From contig CAIOSJ010000018.1 of NCBI GenBank assembly GCA_903860915.1, forward strand, positions 85,813-149,812: DNA of 64,000 nt. The letters are read 5' to 3'. The stretch comes from an uncultured Actinomycetes bacterium. Its GTDB lineage: Bacteria > Actinomycetota > Acidimicrobiia > Acidimicrobiales > RAAP-2. A program made the translations under genes and the position numbers. Under the pieces are notes generated by a model, which made no database searches, was not told where the DNA came from, and saw nothing but the letters and a program-made list of their open reading frames with translations. This document shows, in pieces, positions 42,836-50,757 of this stretch (positions are counted from its first letter, which is position 1; each line of letters begins with the position of its first letter).

Positions 42836-44263
42836 CTAGAAGTCGAGATTGTGCATCACGTGCTTGATTCTCGTGTAGTCCTCGAACCCGTAGACCGACA
42901 AATCTTTCCCGTAGCCCGAATTCTTGAATCCGCCGTGTGGCATTTCCGCGACTATTGGAATGTGGTTGTTAATCCAGACGCAGCCGAAATCAAGGTCACG
43001 AGCAAAACGCATGGCGCGGCCGTGATCTTTCGTCCACACCGATGAGGCCAGGCCGTACTCAACACCGTTGGCCCAGGTGAGAGCTTCCTGTTCGTCCGAA
43101 AACTTTTGTACCGTGATGACTGGTCCGAAGATTTCCTTCTGAACCATCTCGTCACCCTGACGTAAGTCGGCAATCACTGTTGGTTGGAGAAAGAAGCCCG
43201 AGTCTCCAATGCGAGATCCGCCGGCCGCTAGTGACGAGTGACCGGGGGCCCGACTCAAAAAGCCCGAGACTCGATCAAATTGAGCCTCATTATTCACTGG
43301 GCCGAAGAGCGCGTCCTCGTTATCGGGGAAACCAACCACGGTTCCGCGCGCCTGCTCACTGAGGGCGTCGACGAAGTCACCGTAGGCTCGCGCCCCGACC
43401 AATACTCGTGTCGCCGCCGTGCAATCCTGCCCGGCGTTGAAAAATCCGGCCATAGCAATCGCTTCGGCTGCGGCTGAGACATCAACGTCATCAAAAACAA
43501 TGACGGGGGCCTTTCCGCCGAGTTCGAGGTGTACCTTCTTGAGAGTCTGCGCCGCGGACGTGGCGACTTCCATGCCCGCGCGGACCGAACCAGTTACCGA
43601 AACCATCGCCGGTACCGCGTGCTCGACGAGGGCGCGACCGGTGTCGCGGTCACCGCACACCACGTTAAAGACTCCGGCGGGCAGATGCTCAGCCATAATC
43701 TCAGCCATCAAGAGGGTGGATGCCGGAGTGGTGTCCGAGGGCTTCAGCACCATGGTGTTACCAGCCGCTAGCGCGGGGGCCCACTTCCACACCGCCATCA
43801 TCATGGGATAATTCCACGGCGTCACCGCACCGCACACACCCAGCGGCTCGCGACGGACGTAGCTGGTGTGATTCTCCATGTACTCGCCAGCCCCGCGGCC
43901 CTCGAGAATCCGCGCCGCGCCGGCGAAGAAACGAATTTGATCAATCATCGGAGGAATTTCTTCGCTGGCGGTGACGGCAATAATTTTTCCACAGTTTTCC
44001 GATTCCGCGGCCACGAGCTCACCAGCTCGGGCTTCGAGGGCGTCGGCAATTCTCAACAGGGCGAGCGCACGGGTCGACGGAGTGGTTCGCCTCCAACTCT
44101 CGAAGGCCCGAGCAGCCACAGTCACGGCCTGATCAACGTCAGCCGCGCTCGATAAGGGCATCTCCGCGAAGGGCTGGCCGGTAGCGGGGTTGATGAGTTC
44201 GACGTACTTTCCACTCATCGGTGCGACGTACTCTCCTCCGACAAAATTGCTGAAACGACGCAT
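42836..44263 (-). CDS. Aldehyde dehydrogenase, 4-aminobutyraldehyde/betaine-aldehyde type
   Basis: 475 residues from the ATG at 44263 (GAGGA five bases upstream; an earlier ATG at 44275 and the frame to 44302 lack this). Catalytic glutamate in HLELGGKAP, nucleophile Cys in [12 protein letters not shown], Asn in PWNYPMM. It resembles PatD/YdcW enzymes that oxidise 4-aminobutanal. Divergent from the Lrp-aminotransferase-oxidase unit, it fits the next step after deamination of putrescine. Confidence 0.85.
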   Translation of the reverse strand: MRRFSNFVGGEYVAPMSGKYVELINPATGQPFAEMPLSSAADVDQAVTVAARAFESWRRTTPSTRALALLRIADALEARAGELVAAESENCGKIIAVTASEEIPPMIDQIRFFAGAARILEGRGAGEYMENHTSYVRREPLGVCGAVTPWNYPMMMAVWKWAPALAAGNTMVLKPSDTTPASTLLMAEIMAEHLPAGVFNVVCGDRDTGRALVEHAVPAMVSVTGSVRAGMEVATSAAQTLKKVHLELGGKAPVIVFDDVDVSAAAEAIAMAGFFNAGQDCTAATRVLVGARAYGDFVDALSEQARGTVVGFPDNEDALFGPVNNEAQFDRVSGFLSRAPGHSSLAAGGSRIGDSGFFLQPTVIADLRQGDEMVQKEIFGPVITVQKFSDEQEALTWANGVEYGLASSVWTKDHGRAMRFARDLDFGCVWINNHIPIVAEMPHGGFKNSGYGKDLSVYGFEDYTRIKHVMHNLDF

Positions 44264-44311
44264 ACGAATCCTCATTCCCAAATAGCCAGAAACTCTAGGC
44301 ACACACTCAAC

Positions 44312-44327
44312 TCTGCCAGATGGCAGA
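44312..44327. promoter_or_regulatory. Palindrome in amine-catabolism intergenic region
   Basis: TCTGCCA-GA-TGGCAGA, exact seven-base arms, between the aldehyde dehydrogenase and the Lrp regulator. Candidate regulator site. Confidence 0.5.
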
Positions 44328-44383
44328 AGGCTTTTGCAACATGAAGATACGAAATCAGGACCCCTGGGAACCTAGAGTGACGC

Positions 44384-44393
44384 ATAACGTTAT
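44384..44393. promoter_or_regulatory. AT-rich palindrome before Lrp gene
   Basis: ATAACGTTAT, a perfect ten-base palindrome, followed eleven bases on by the related TAGCGCTA (44398-44405). Spaced AT-rich dyads are what Lrp/AsnC proteins bind. Confidence 0.5.
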
Positions 44394-44465
44394 CATTTAG
44401 CGCTATGATGGCTCTATCCGCAGTCAATGACCCTCTTAGTGGGGCCAACGACCGAGGTCTAAAAA

Positions 44466-44987
44466 ATGCCCACACGACCAATCACAACAGGTGCAGCAGG
44501 CACCACTGAACGAGCGACACCAGAGGTACCGCTCTCGCGCACTGGTCTTGATCTCGTCGACCGTCAAATTGTTGGGCTCCTTCAGCAAGATGGTCGCAAG
44601 CCCTACGGCGCCATCGCCGAGGTGGTGGGTCTCTCCGAGGCGGGAGTGCGTCGCCGCGTTCAGCGTCTCCGTGATTCTGGCGTAATGCAAATTGTCGCTA
44701 TCACCGATCCTTTGCAATTGGGTTTCGGACGCGAAGCCCTCGTCGGCATTCGCGTGCACGGTGACGTGCGACTCGTGGCCGACAAGATCGCCGCTATTCG
44801 CGAAGCTAACTACGTCGTTATGACGGCTGGGAGTTTTGACATCATCGCTGAAGTCATCGCCGTCGATGACGACGCTCTCGTTCACTTGCTGAACGATTCC
44901 ATCCGCAGCATTCCGGGTGTCACTGAAGTTGAAACTTTTCTGTATCTAAAACTGTCGAAGCAGACATATAACTGGGGAACCAAATAA
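44466..44987 (+). CDS. Lrp/AsnC family regulator
   Basis: 173 residues: N-terminal extension of about 27, helix-turn-helix (LDLVDRQIVGLLQQDGRKPYGAIAEVVGLSEAGVRRRVQRLRDSGV), then the ligand-binding RAM domain ending VTEVETFLYLKLSKQTY. Its TAA stop overlaps the next ATG (TAATG), so it is made with the aminotransferase. Probably responds to an amine or amino acid and controls the divergent promoters. Confidence 0.9.
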   Translation: MPTRPITTGAAGTTERATPEVPLSRTGLDLVDRQIVGLLQQDGRKPYGAIAEVVGLSEAGVRRRVQRLRDSGVMQIVAITDPLQLGFGREALVGIRVHGDVRLVADKIAAIREANYVVMTAGSFDIIAEVIAVDDDALVHLLNDSIRSIPGVTEVETFLYLKLSKQTYNWGTK

Positions 44988-46405
44988 TGACGTTGCACGA
45001 ACTTGCCGTTGATGGCATTACCGCTCGCAATATGAATTCACTAAGTCACTCCTTGTCCGAGACCGCACGCCGGCACCTCTGGTTGCACTCGTCGCGCATG
45101 GGGAGTTACTCGACCAACATCGAGATTCCCATCATGGTGCGTGGTGATGGGGTGCACGTCTTCGACGCCCAGGGCAATCGTTACTTCGACGGGCTCTCCG
45201 GGCTCTTCACCAACCAACTGGGTCACGGGCGGCAGGACATTGCCGACGTCGCCGCTGCGCAGATGACCGAGTTGGGGTATTTTCCGCTGTGGACCTACGC
45301 CCATCCGGGAGCCATCAAACTGGCTGAAAAAATTGCTTCACTCGCCCCCGGTGATCTCAATCGAGTTTTTTTCACTTCGGGAGGCAGCGAGGCCGTCGAG
45401 AGTTCTTTCAAGTTGGCTCGTCAATATCACCGACTCCGCGGTGAATACGACCGCTACAAGGTCATCAGTCGCGACATCGCGTATCACGGTTCCACAATGG
45501 GTGCGCTCACTGTCACTTCTATCGAGTCGTACCGCACTCCCTTCGAACCGCTGGTTCCGGGGGCCGTCAAAATTCCTAATCTCAACTTCTACCGAGCCAC
45601 TCAGCACGCTGATGACTTCGCGGCTTTTGGCATGTGGCAGGCCAGTTTGTTGGAAGACGCAATTTTACGCGAGGGTCCCGAGACTATTGCGGCCTTCTAC
45701 GTCGAGCCCGTGCAAAATGCCGGAGGTTGTTTCACACCGCCGCCGGGCTACATGAAGGAAGTTCGTCGTATCTGCGACAAGTACGGCGTCCTGCTCGTGT
45801 CCGACGAAGTGATTTGCGCCTTTGGCCGAATGGGCACCTACTTCGGTGGTCAAAAGTACGACTACGTACCCGACATCATCACCTGCGCCAAGGGCCTTAC
45901 GGCGGGTTACGCCCCACTCGGCGCCATGATTGTCTCCGACCGCATCGCGGAACCCTTCTTTCATGACGACGTGACCTTTATTCATGGCCTCACCTTTGCC
46001 GGACACCCGGTGTCCTGTGCGGTGGCGCTCAAGGTCTTAGAAATTTTTGAAGATGAGAAAATCCTCGAGAACGTTCTTGGTAACCAGGACTACTTCCGCT
46101 CGGAGCTCGAAGGACTTCGCGATATTCCCGTCGTGGGAGATATTCGTGGTACCGGCTACTTCTGGGGTATTGAAGTTGTAAAAGACCAGGCGTCACGCGA
46201 GACTTTCGACGACGACGAAGAGGAGCGCTTGATCCGTGGTTTCGTCACGCCAGAAATGTTCCGCCGCGGATTGATTTGCCGCTCCGACGACCGTGGCGAC
46301 CCCGTTATCCAGCTCGCTCCGCCCTTGGTGTCAACGAGAGAGGATATCGACTTCATGGTCGGGACTCTTCGAGAAGTGCTCTCCGAGGTTGCCCCGAGGA
46401 TATAA
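44987..46405 (+). CDS. Class III aminotransferase (putrescine:pyruvate-like)
   Basis: 472 residues. FTSGGSEAVESSFKLAR, DEVICAFGRMGTYFG and the PLP lysine Lys302 in ITCAKGLTAGYAPLGA are visible. It resembles SpuC-type aspartate aminotransferase-fold omega-transaminases that act on polyamines with pyruvate. Together with the FAD oxidase and aldehyde dehydrogenase it makes a putrescine or omega-amine route; exact substrate is inferred. Confidence 0.87.
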   Translation: MTLHELAVDGITARNMNSLSHSLSETARRHLWLHSSRMGSYSTNIEIPIMVRGDGVHVFDAQGNRYFDGLSGLFTNQLGHGRQDIADVAAAQMTELGYFPLWTYAHPGAIKLAEKIASLAPGDLNRVFFTSGGSEAVESSFKLARQYHRLRGEYDRYKVISRDIAYHGSTMGALTVTSIESYRTPFEPLVPGAVKIPNLNFYRATQHADDFAAFGMWQASLLEDAILREGPETIAAFYVEPVQNAGGCFTPPPGYMKEVRRICDKYGVLLVSDEVICAFGRMGTYFGGQKYDYVPDIITCAKGLTAGYAPLGAMIVSDRIAEPFFHDDVTFIHGLTFAGHPVSCAVALKVLEIFEDEKILENVLGNQDYFRSELEGLRDIPVVGDIRGTGYFWGIEVVKDQASRETFDDDEEERLIRGFVTPEMFRRGLICRSDDRGDPVIQLAPPLVSTREDIDFMVGTLREVLSEVAPRI

Positions 46406-46408
46406 TCA

Positions 46409-47812
46409 ATGATGCAACCCCCCGCTTCATTGTGGTGGTCTACCCTCAACGAGGCTGCAGCACCGGGTGCCCCACTCACTGGCGATCAGAACGTGGACGT
46501 GGCAATTGTGGGTGGTGGGTTCACGGGCCTGTGGACGGCCCGAGAGCTACTTCGTCGCGATCCGCTCCTGTCGATCGCAATCATTGAAAAGTCGGTCTGC
46601 GGCTTTGGGGCGTCGGGGCGAAATGGTGGCTGGGCGTCGGGACTTTTTCCCGTGTCGAATAACGTCGTTCGCCGCACCTACGGCGACGAACTCTTCCATC
46701 ACCAGCGCCACGTTCTCAACGCCGCCGTAGCCGCACTCGGAGCCGCAGCGGCAGCGGACGGGATTGACTGTGATTTTTCCCACGGCGGAACCCTCCAGGT
46801 AGCGCGTTCACCACTCCAAGCCGCACGTATCGGTGAGGAAGTCGAGGCGGCACGACGTGACGGAATTGCCAGTGAAGATTTCCGGTGGCTCACGCCACAC
46901 GAGACGCGGGAACGAGTCAGTATGTCCTCCAGCCATGGCGCGTCGTACTCCCCCCACTGCGCTCGACTACATCCGGCCAAGCTGGTGCGAGGTCTAGCCC
47001 GTACCGTTCAGACTTTGGGTGGAAAAATCTACGAGGGGACTTTGGTGACGCGCATCGTGCCGGGGAACTCTGAGCACGGTCCCCGCGTTATCACCACTCA
47101 CGGAACGGTGACGGCTCGTTACGTCGTTCGCGCAACGGAGGGCTTCACCTCCACCCTGCCGGGCCAGCGTCGCGAACTTGCCCCCATCTATTCACTGATG
47201 ATCGCTTCTAGCGTTCAATCGAGCGGTTTTTGGAAGTCGGTGGGCCTGACGAAGCACGAAACCTTTAGCGACGGGCGACACCTGCTCGTGTATGGCCAAC
47301 GCACCGCGGATAATCGTTTCGCCTTCGGTGGTCGGGGTGCTCCCTATCACTTTGGGTCCACGGTGGAGGAGCGATTTGACAATAACCAGCGTGTGTTTGA
47401 CCTTCTAGAACAGACGCTGCGTGAGCTCTTCCCCACCCTCGAGGGTTCGCGAACGCACCAGTGGGGCGGGGCCCTCGCGATGCCTCGCGACCTCTCACCG
47501 TCGGTGCACGTCGACCATGTCAGCGGGCTCGTTACTGCCGGTGGCTATACGGGCGATGGCGTCGTTCTCTCCTTCGTTAGCGGCCACGCTATTGCTGACC
47601 TTCTTACGAATCCGGAGAAAAAAACTGAAATGACGAGGCTCCCCTTCGTCCAACGCCGGTCTCGTCAATGGGAGCCCGAGCCCTTGCGCTGGATTGGCGT
47701 CAACGCCGGGATTGCCCTCGCCACACGGGCCGACGCGACGGAACAGCGCCGAAAGAGGGAGAGTCGCATCACGCCACTCTTAGATCGCCTCTTTGACCAG
47801 GACCTTGACTAG
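46409..47812 (+). CDS. FAD-dependent amine oxidoreductase (DAO/PuuB-like)
   Basis: 467 residues. Rossmann motif VAIVGGGFTGLWTARELL (GxGxxG at 35-40), GASGRNGGWASGLF typical of gamma-glutamylputrescine oxidase and related DAO-fold enzymes, and the C-terminal GYTGDGVVLSFVSGHAIADL. No gamma-glutamyl ligase is nearby, so the free amine or another N-substituted amine may be the substrate. GAGGAT before the ATG, three bases after the aminotransferase stop. Confidence 0.87.
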   Translation: MMQPPASLWWSTLNEAAAPGAPLTGDQNVDVAIVGGGFTGLWTARELLRRDPLLSIAIIEKSVCGFGASGRNGGWASGLFPVSNNVVRRTYGDELFHHQRHVLNAAVAALGAAAAADGIDCDFSHGGTLQVARSPLQAARIGEEVEAARRDGIASEDFRWLTPHETRERVSMSSSHGASYSPHCARLHPAKLVRGLARTVQTLGGKIYEGTLVTRIVPGNSEHGPRVITTHGTVTARYVVRATEGFTSTLPGQRRELAPIYSLMIASSVQSSGFWKSVGLTKHETFSDGRHLLVYGQRTADNRFAFGGRGAPYHFGSTVEERFDNNQRVFDLLEQTLRELFPTLEGSRTHQWGGALAMPRDLSPSVHVDHVSGLVTAGGYTGDGVVLSFVSGHAIADLLTNPEKKTEMTRLPFVQRRSRQWEPEPLRWIGVNAGIALATRADATEQRRKRESRITPLLDRLFDQDLD

Positions 47813-48456
47813 TTCAGAATGTTGACGGCCCGCGCGGCCACCATGGCAATGGTCACCAGAGAAATTATCGATTCCATGGCGAAGAGAGCCTTCGCGATAC
47901 CGGTGAGGGGCACCGCGTCGGCTGGAGCGAAGCTCGTCCCATTGGCAAAACTCGTATAGAGGTAGTCGAAGAAATTTGGACGCCAGTCCGCTGGGGCGAG
48001 CGTGGGATTTTCCATTTGAGGAAACTGAATATCGACCGTGCGCTCTTTCCCCGTCCCTCGAGCAGCCGGCCCCCCACGGTCCAGTTCCCACAACCACACG
48101 CCGAAGGTGAAGACATTGGTGCACCACAAGGCAATCGCCGAGTACAGCAGACTGCGACCCTGTACCACGCGAGCGTGCAGCAGGTGGTGTACCAATAATC
48201 CCGTCGAGGCCGCGTTGGCTGCCGTGATGAGCATAAGGAGACCCACCGTGGATCGATGGACCCAGGCCGCCTCGTCGGGATGCCGGTCACGGCGCAGGGA
48301 GAGCGGGAGGAGGGGAAGAAGTATGAGGACCGGGAGGAGGAATTTCGGGCCAACCGCTAAGCGATGTGGCAACACGAGGTAGACGCCCGCACAAATGAGG
48401 AGAGCGAGCGAGGCGTGCCACTGCGGTTCCTGACGAGATTCAGCCACGAGACGCAC
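47809..48456 (-). CDS. Integral membrane protein, DUF1345-like
   Basis: 215 residues, about six helices. LYTSFANGTSFAPADAVPLTGIAKALFAMESIISLVTIAMVAARAVNIL near the end resembles the pore-like C-terminal half of two-helix ion channels, though no TVGYG filter is present. Role unknown. It overlaps the Rieske gene by 17 bases, so is translated with it. Confidence 0.7.
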   Translation of the reverse strand: MRLVAESRQEPQWHASLALLICAGVYLVLPHRLAVGPKFLLPVLILLPLLPLSLRRDRHPDEAAWVHRSTVGLLMLITAANAASTGLLVHHLLHARVVQGRSLLYSAIALWCTNVFTFGVWLWELDRGGPAARGTGKERTVDIQFPQMENPTLAPADWRPNFFDYLYTSFANGTSFAPADAVPLTGIAKALFAMESIISLVTIAMVAARAVNILN

Positions 48457-49465
48457 TCACCAGATCAGCCAAGATACGCCGGAGCTCGAGGGTCGTTCGG
48501 TCGGCTCGAGTGTGTATTTCCGTCGTCACGTCCAAGGGAATCGAGAGCTCAGCGAAACGTGATTGCAGCGCCAGGTCCTCATTGATGACCGCAATTTCGA
48601 AATCCACCGCTTCGGCCATTCGCTCGAGTGAGCCGTCGAGGTCATTGCGCCACAGTGATGAATAGATTCTCACGGTCTCGTCGTCCTGGGGTGAAAGGAA
48701 AAAACCGATCACGTTTGACCCTCCCGCGTCCACAAATTCAATGTCCAGCTCCAGGTGAAAGGGGGCCGTGTAGCGATAGGTGAGACGACGGGTTTGTAGC
48801 AGTGGGCGCCGTCCATCGAGGACCCCGGGATCTTCACGGTTGGCGAAGAGGTGTTCGTAGGTAGCGCTAAAGCAGTACCCGTCACGGGTCACCGTGTAGT
48901 GCGGCACCGCCACTTCCTCTCCGGCGCCAAAGGTGTTCCCGTGCACGAAGGGAAAGTGGGCCATGTCGAGAAAATTGTCAGCGAGTAATCCCGCTGATCC
49001 CCGCGTCACCATCACCGGGAGATCACCTCGGAGAAAATCTCCCTGTCCCGCGGCGGCGAGTTGTGGTCGGGGAGTTAGTGGCTCCTCGGGGGCTACGAAG
49101 ACCATGCCGTGGCTTTCAAAGATTGAATGTGGCCCGGCTAGTTGTGCACGAGAGGGCAGCGTCGCGTCGGGACCGAGAGCGGGAATCTCGACACAGAGTC
49201 CGTCGGCATCGAAACGCCAACCGTGATAACTGCAGCGCAGTGAGTCTCCTTCACAGGACCCCAACGACAAGGGTGCTCGTCGATGGGGGCAGCGGTCAAT
49301 GAAGACTCGAATATCGCCGCTCGGTGATCGCCAGACCACGTACGGCTCGTTCATGAGCGTGAACGAGCGTGGCTTGTCGCTCACCTCGTCGCTGCGACAG
49401 AGCGCGTGCCAGGCACAACGTAGGGCGCTGTGCGTATTACGCAAAGTACTGGGCACGACGCCCAA
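48440..49465 (-). CDS. Rieske non-haem iron oxygenase, alpha subunit-like
   Basis: 341 residues. Rieske 2Fe-2S ligands Cys59, His61 (CPHRRAP) and Cys78, His81 (CSYHGW); catalytic iron site in NFLDMAHFPFVHGN (two His and an Asp). The size and single-subunit layout resemble VanA/KshA-type monooxygenases. Reductase partner not nearby. Start unsure: TTG at 49465 just after the upstream stop, or GTG at 49456. Confidence 0.88.
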   Translation of the reverse strand: MGVVPSTLRNTHSALRCAWHALCRSDEVSDKPRSFTLMNEPYVVWRSPSGDIRVFIDRCPHRRAPLSLGSCEGDSLRCSYHGWRFDADGLCVEIPALGPDATLPSRAQLAGPHSIFESHGMVFVAPEEPLTPRPQLAAAGQGDFLRGDLPVMVTRGSAGLLADNFLDMAHFPFVHGNTFGAGEEVAVPHYTVTRDGYCFSATYEHLFANREDPGVLDGRRPLLQTRRLTYRYTAPFHLELDIEFVDAGGSNVIGFFLSPQDDETVRIYSSLWRNDLDGSLERMAEAVDFEIAVINEDLALQSRFAELSIPLDVTTEIHTRADRTTLELRRILADLVSASRG

Positions 49466-49466
49466 C

Positions 49467-50264
49467 TTAGTTGAGGTGTAGCGAAGGGACGGAGGAAATC
49501 TGTAACGGGTCCAGCAGTTTGGTGAGACTGGGCGGAGCCGCGGCCACGAGACGGCGCAGCATGACTTGTGTTAGAGCCGTGACCTGATTCGAACGGGGCG
49601 CCTGAATTCGCCAGGGCTGGTTGTAACTCACCGCGCCCAGCGACGCATTCAGCGTGGTGTTCTTCGCGTGAGCGACCAGGGCGAAACCAACCAGTTGGCC
49701 CGCCCTCGCTACTCGTGCCGCGTACGTAACTCTGAGGTGACCGGTGAGACCCCCCACGAGACGGAGGGTGGGCCGAGTGGTGGTGGTGAAGGTGTAGGTC
49801 GTCTCGTCACCCTGATGCGTCACGACGCCCTGGGCCAGGGGCAGTGAGAGGTCCGGTCGAATGATAGTGAGAGCGAAGGGGAAAAGATCAAGCACTCCCA
49901 CCGAGGTCGACACCCACGGGGTTCCCACTAGCGACGATAGGGCCGGAAAATTGAGAAAGACCGACTTTCCCTTTTTGACAAATCCGAGATCGAATGTAGA
50001 CAGAACCAATGGGATGTGAACAACACCGGCAAGGTCTCCGGTCCGGAAATTAGCCTGAAAATCCGCCGTGACCCCGAAGGATGACTGGGTCGCAATTTCC
50101 AGATGAAAAAGTCCCGTTACCGGGGCCCGGCCGTGGAGGGCGAGGAGGTTATCCGTCGCCCCACTCGGGTTAGGGTCCGTCGCCGCGAGAGTAAGTCCCG
50201 TAGTAGTCAAAGATCCCGCGAGTAGCGCGACGGCAACAGCGTAAAATTTCCGCGTCCGGCTCAC
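49467..50264 (-). CDS. Secreted protein of unknown function
   Basis: 265 residues. N-terminal Sec signal: RTRK then a hydrophobic stretch to about 28, ending ALA-like LTLAATDP; no lipobox Cys. The remainder is beta-rich with Thr/Ser repeats (TTYTFTTTTRPTLRL), loosely like the LppX/LolA lipid-carrier fold, but I cannot name a family. First gene of the trio with the Rieske and membrane proteins; GTG start, leaderless type. Confidence 0.6.
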   Translation of the reverse strand: MSRTRKFYAVAVALLAGSLTTTGLTLAATDPNPSGATDNLLALHGRAPVTGLFHLEIATQSSFGVTADFQANFRTGDLAGVVHIPLVLSTFDLGFVKKGKSVFLNFPALSSLVGTPWVSTSVGVLDLFPFALTIIRPDLSLPLAQGVVTHQGDETTYTFTTTTRPTLRLVGGLTGHLRVTYAARVARAGQLVGFALVAHAKNTTLNASLGAVSYNQPWRIQAPRSNQVTALTQVMLRRLVAAAPPSLTKLLDPLQISSVPSLHLN

Positions 50265-50276
50265 GCCGTCACCTTA
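50262..50276 (-). promoter_or_regulatory. Leaderless -10 element of secreted-protein gene
   Basis: TAAGGT (50276-50271), six bases, GTG at 50264. Confidence 0.5.
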
Positions 50277-50301
50277 GTTTCAACCACTGGAGGGCGCTGA
50301 G

Positions 50302-50316
50302 TACGCTCGACGTATG
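50302..50316 (+). promoter_or_regulatory. Leaderless -10 element of 147-residue gene
   Basis: TACGCT, six bases, ATG at 50314. Confidence 0.5.
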
Positions 50317-50757
50317 GAAAATCTCGATCATCGGACCTTGGCCGCAACGAACTACAACCGCTGTTTCGAATTGCTCGAAGAAGTGAATCGAAGTGCCGAA
50401 CAGAATGTAGAACTACTTACGTCTGCCTTCACCTCTCGATACCACTGGCGTGAAGCCGGCGGCAACGAGCAGTGGGTCACCAGCGACTGGATGGTGGCCC
50501 GAGTAGCCGGGGCGCTCGGCCACGGCCTACTCGCCCTCAGTTACGCCCAGCGGGCCTACGACGCCGCGCAGGATCCGCGTATTCCCGACTGGCTCCTCGC
50601 GTCAACGGCCGAAGGTATGGCTCGCGCTTACGCAGTACTCGGTGACGTCGAACAGAGAAATGCTTGGTGCCTCACCTGCGAAAAACTCATTGGCGATATT
50701 CGTGACGATGACGACCGCTCAATCATCGCCCAGCAATTAGCTTCGGTTCTTCGTTAA
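50314..50757 (+). CDS. Hypothetical all-helical protein
   Basis: 147 residues, acidic, helical throughout. Segments such as WMVARVAGALGHGLLALSYAQRAYDAAQDPRIPDWLLASTAEGMARAYAVLGD look like a TPR-type helical pair. Not recognised. No signal or membrane segment. Convergent with dnaE2, sharing TTAA. Confidence 0.7.
   Translation: MENLDHRTLAATNYNRCFELLEEVNRSAEQNVELLTSAFTSRYHWREAGGNEQWVTSDWMVARVAGALGHGLLALSYAQRAYDAAQDPRIPDWLLASTAEGMARAYAVLGDVEQRNAWCLTCEKLIGDIRDDDDRSIIAQQLASVLR

Noticed and set aside
44303..44465. Possible small RNA or tRNA between the amine genes
   Set aside because: Contains only short palindromes; no cloverleaf, no CCA end, no strong terminator.
47809..48456. Potassium channel
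   Set aside because: The end of the protein has a pore-like look, but no TVGYG-type selectivity filter is present.
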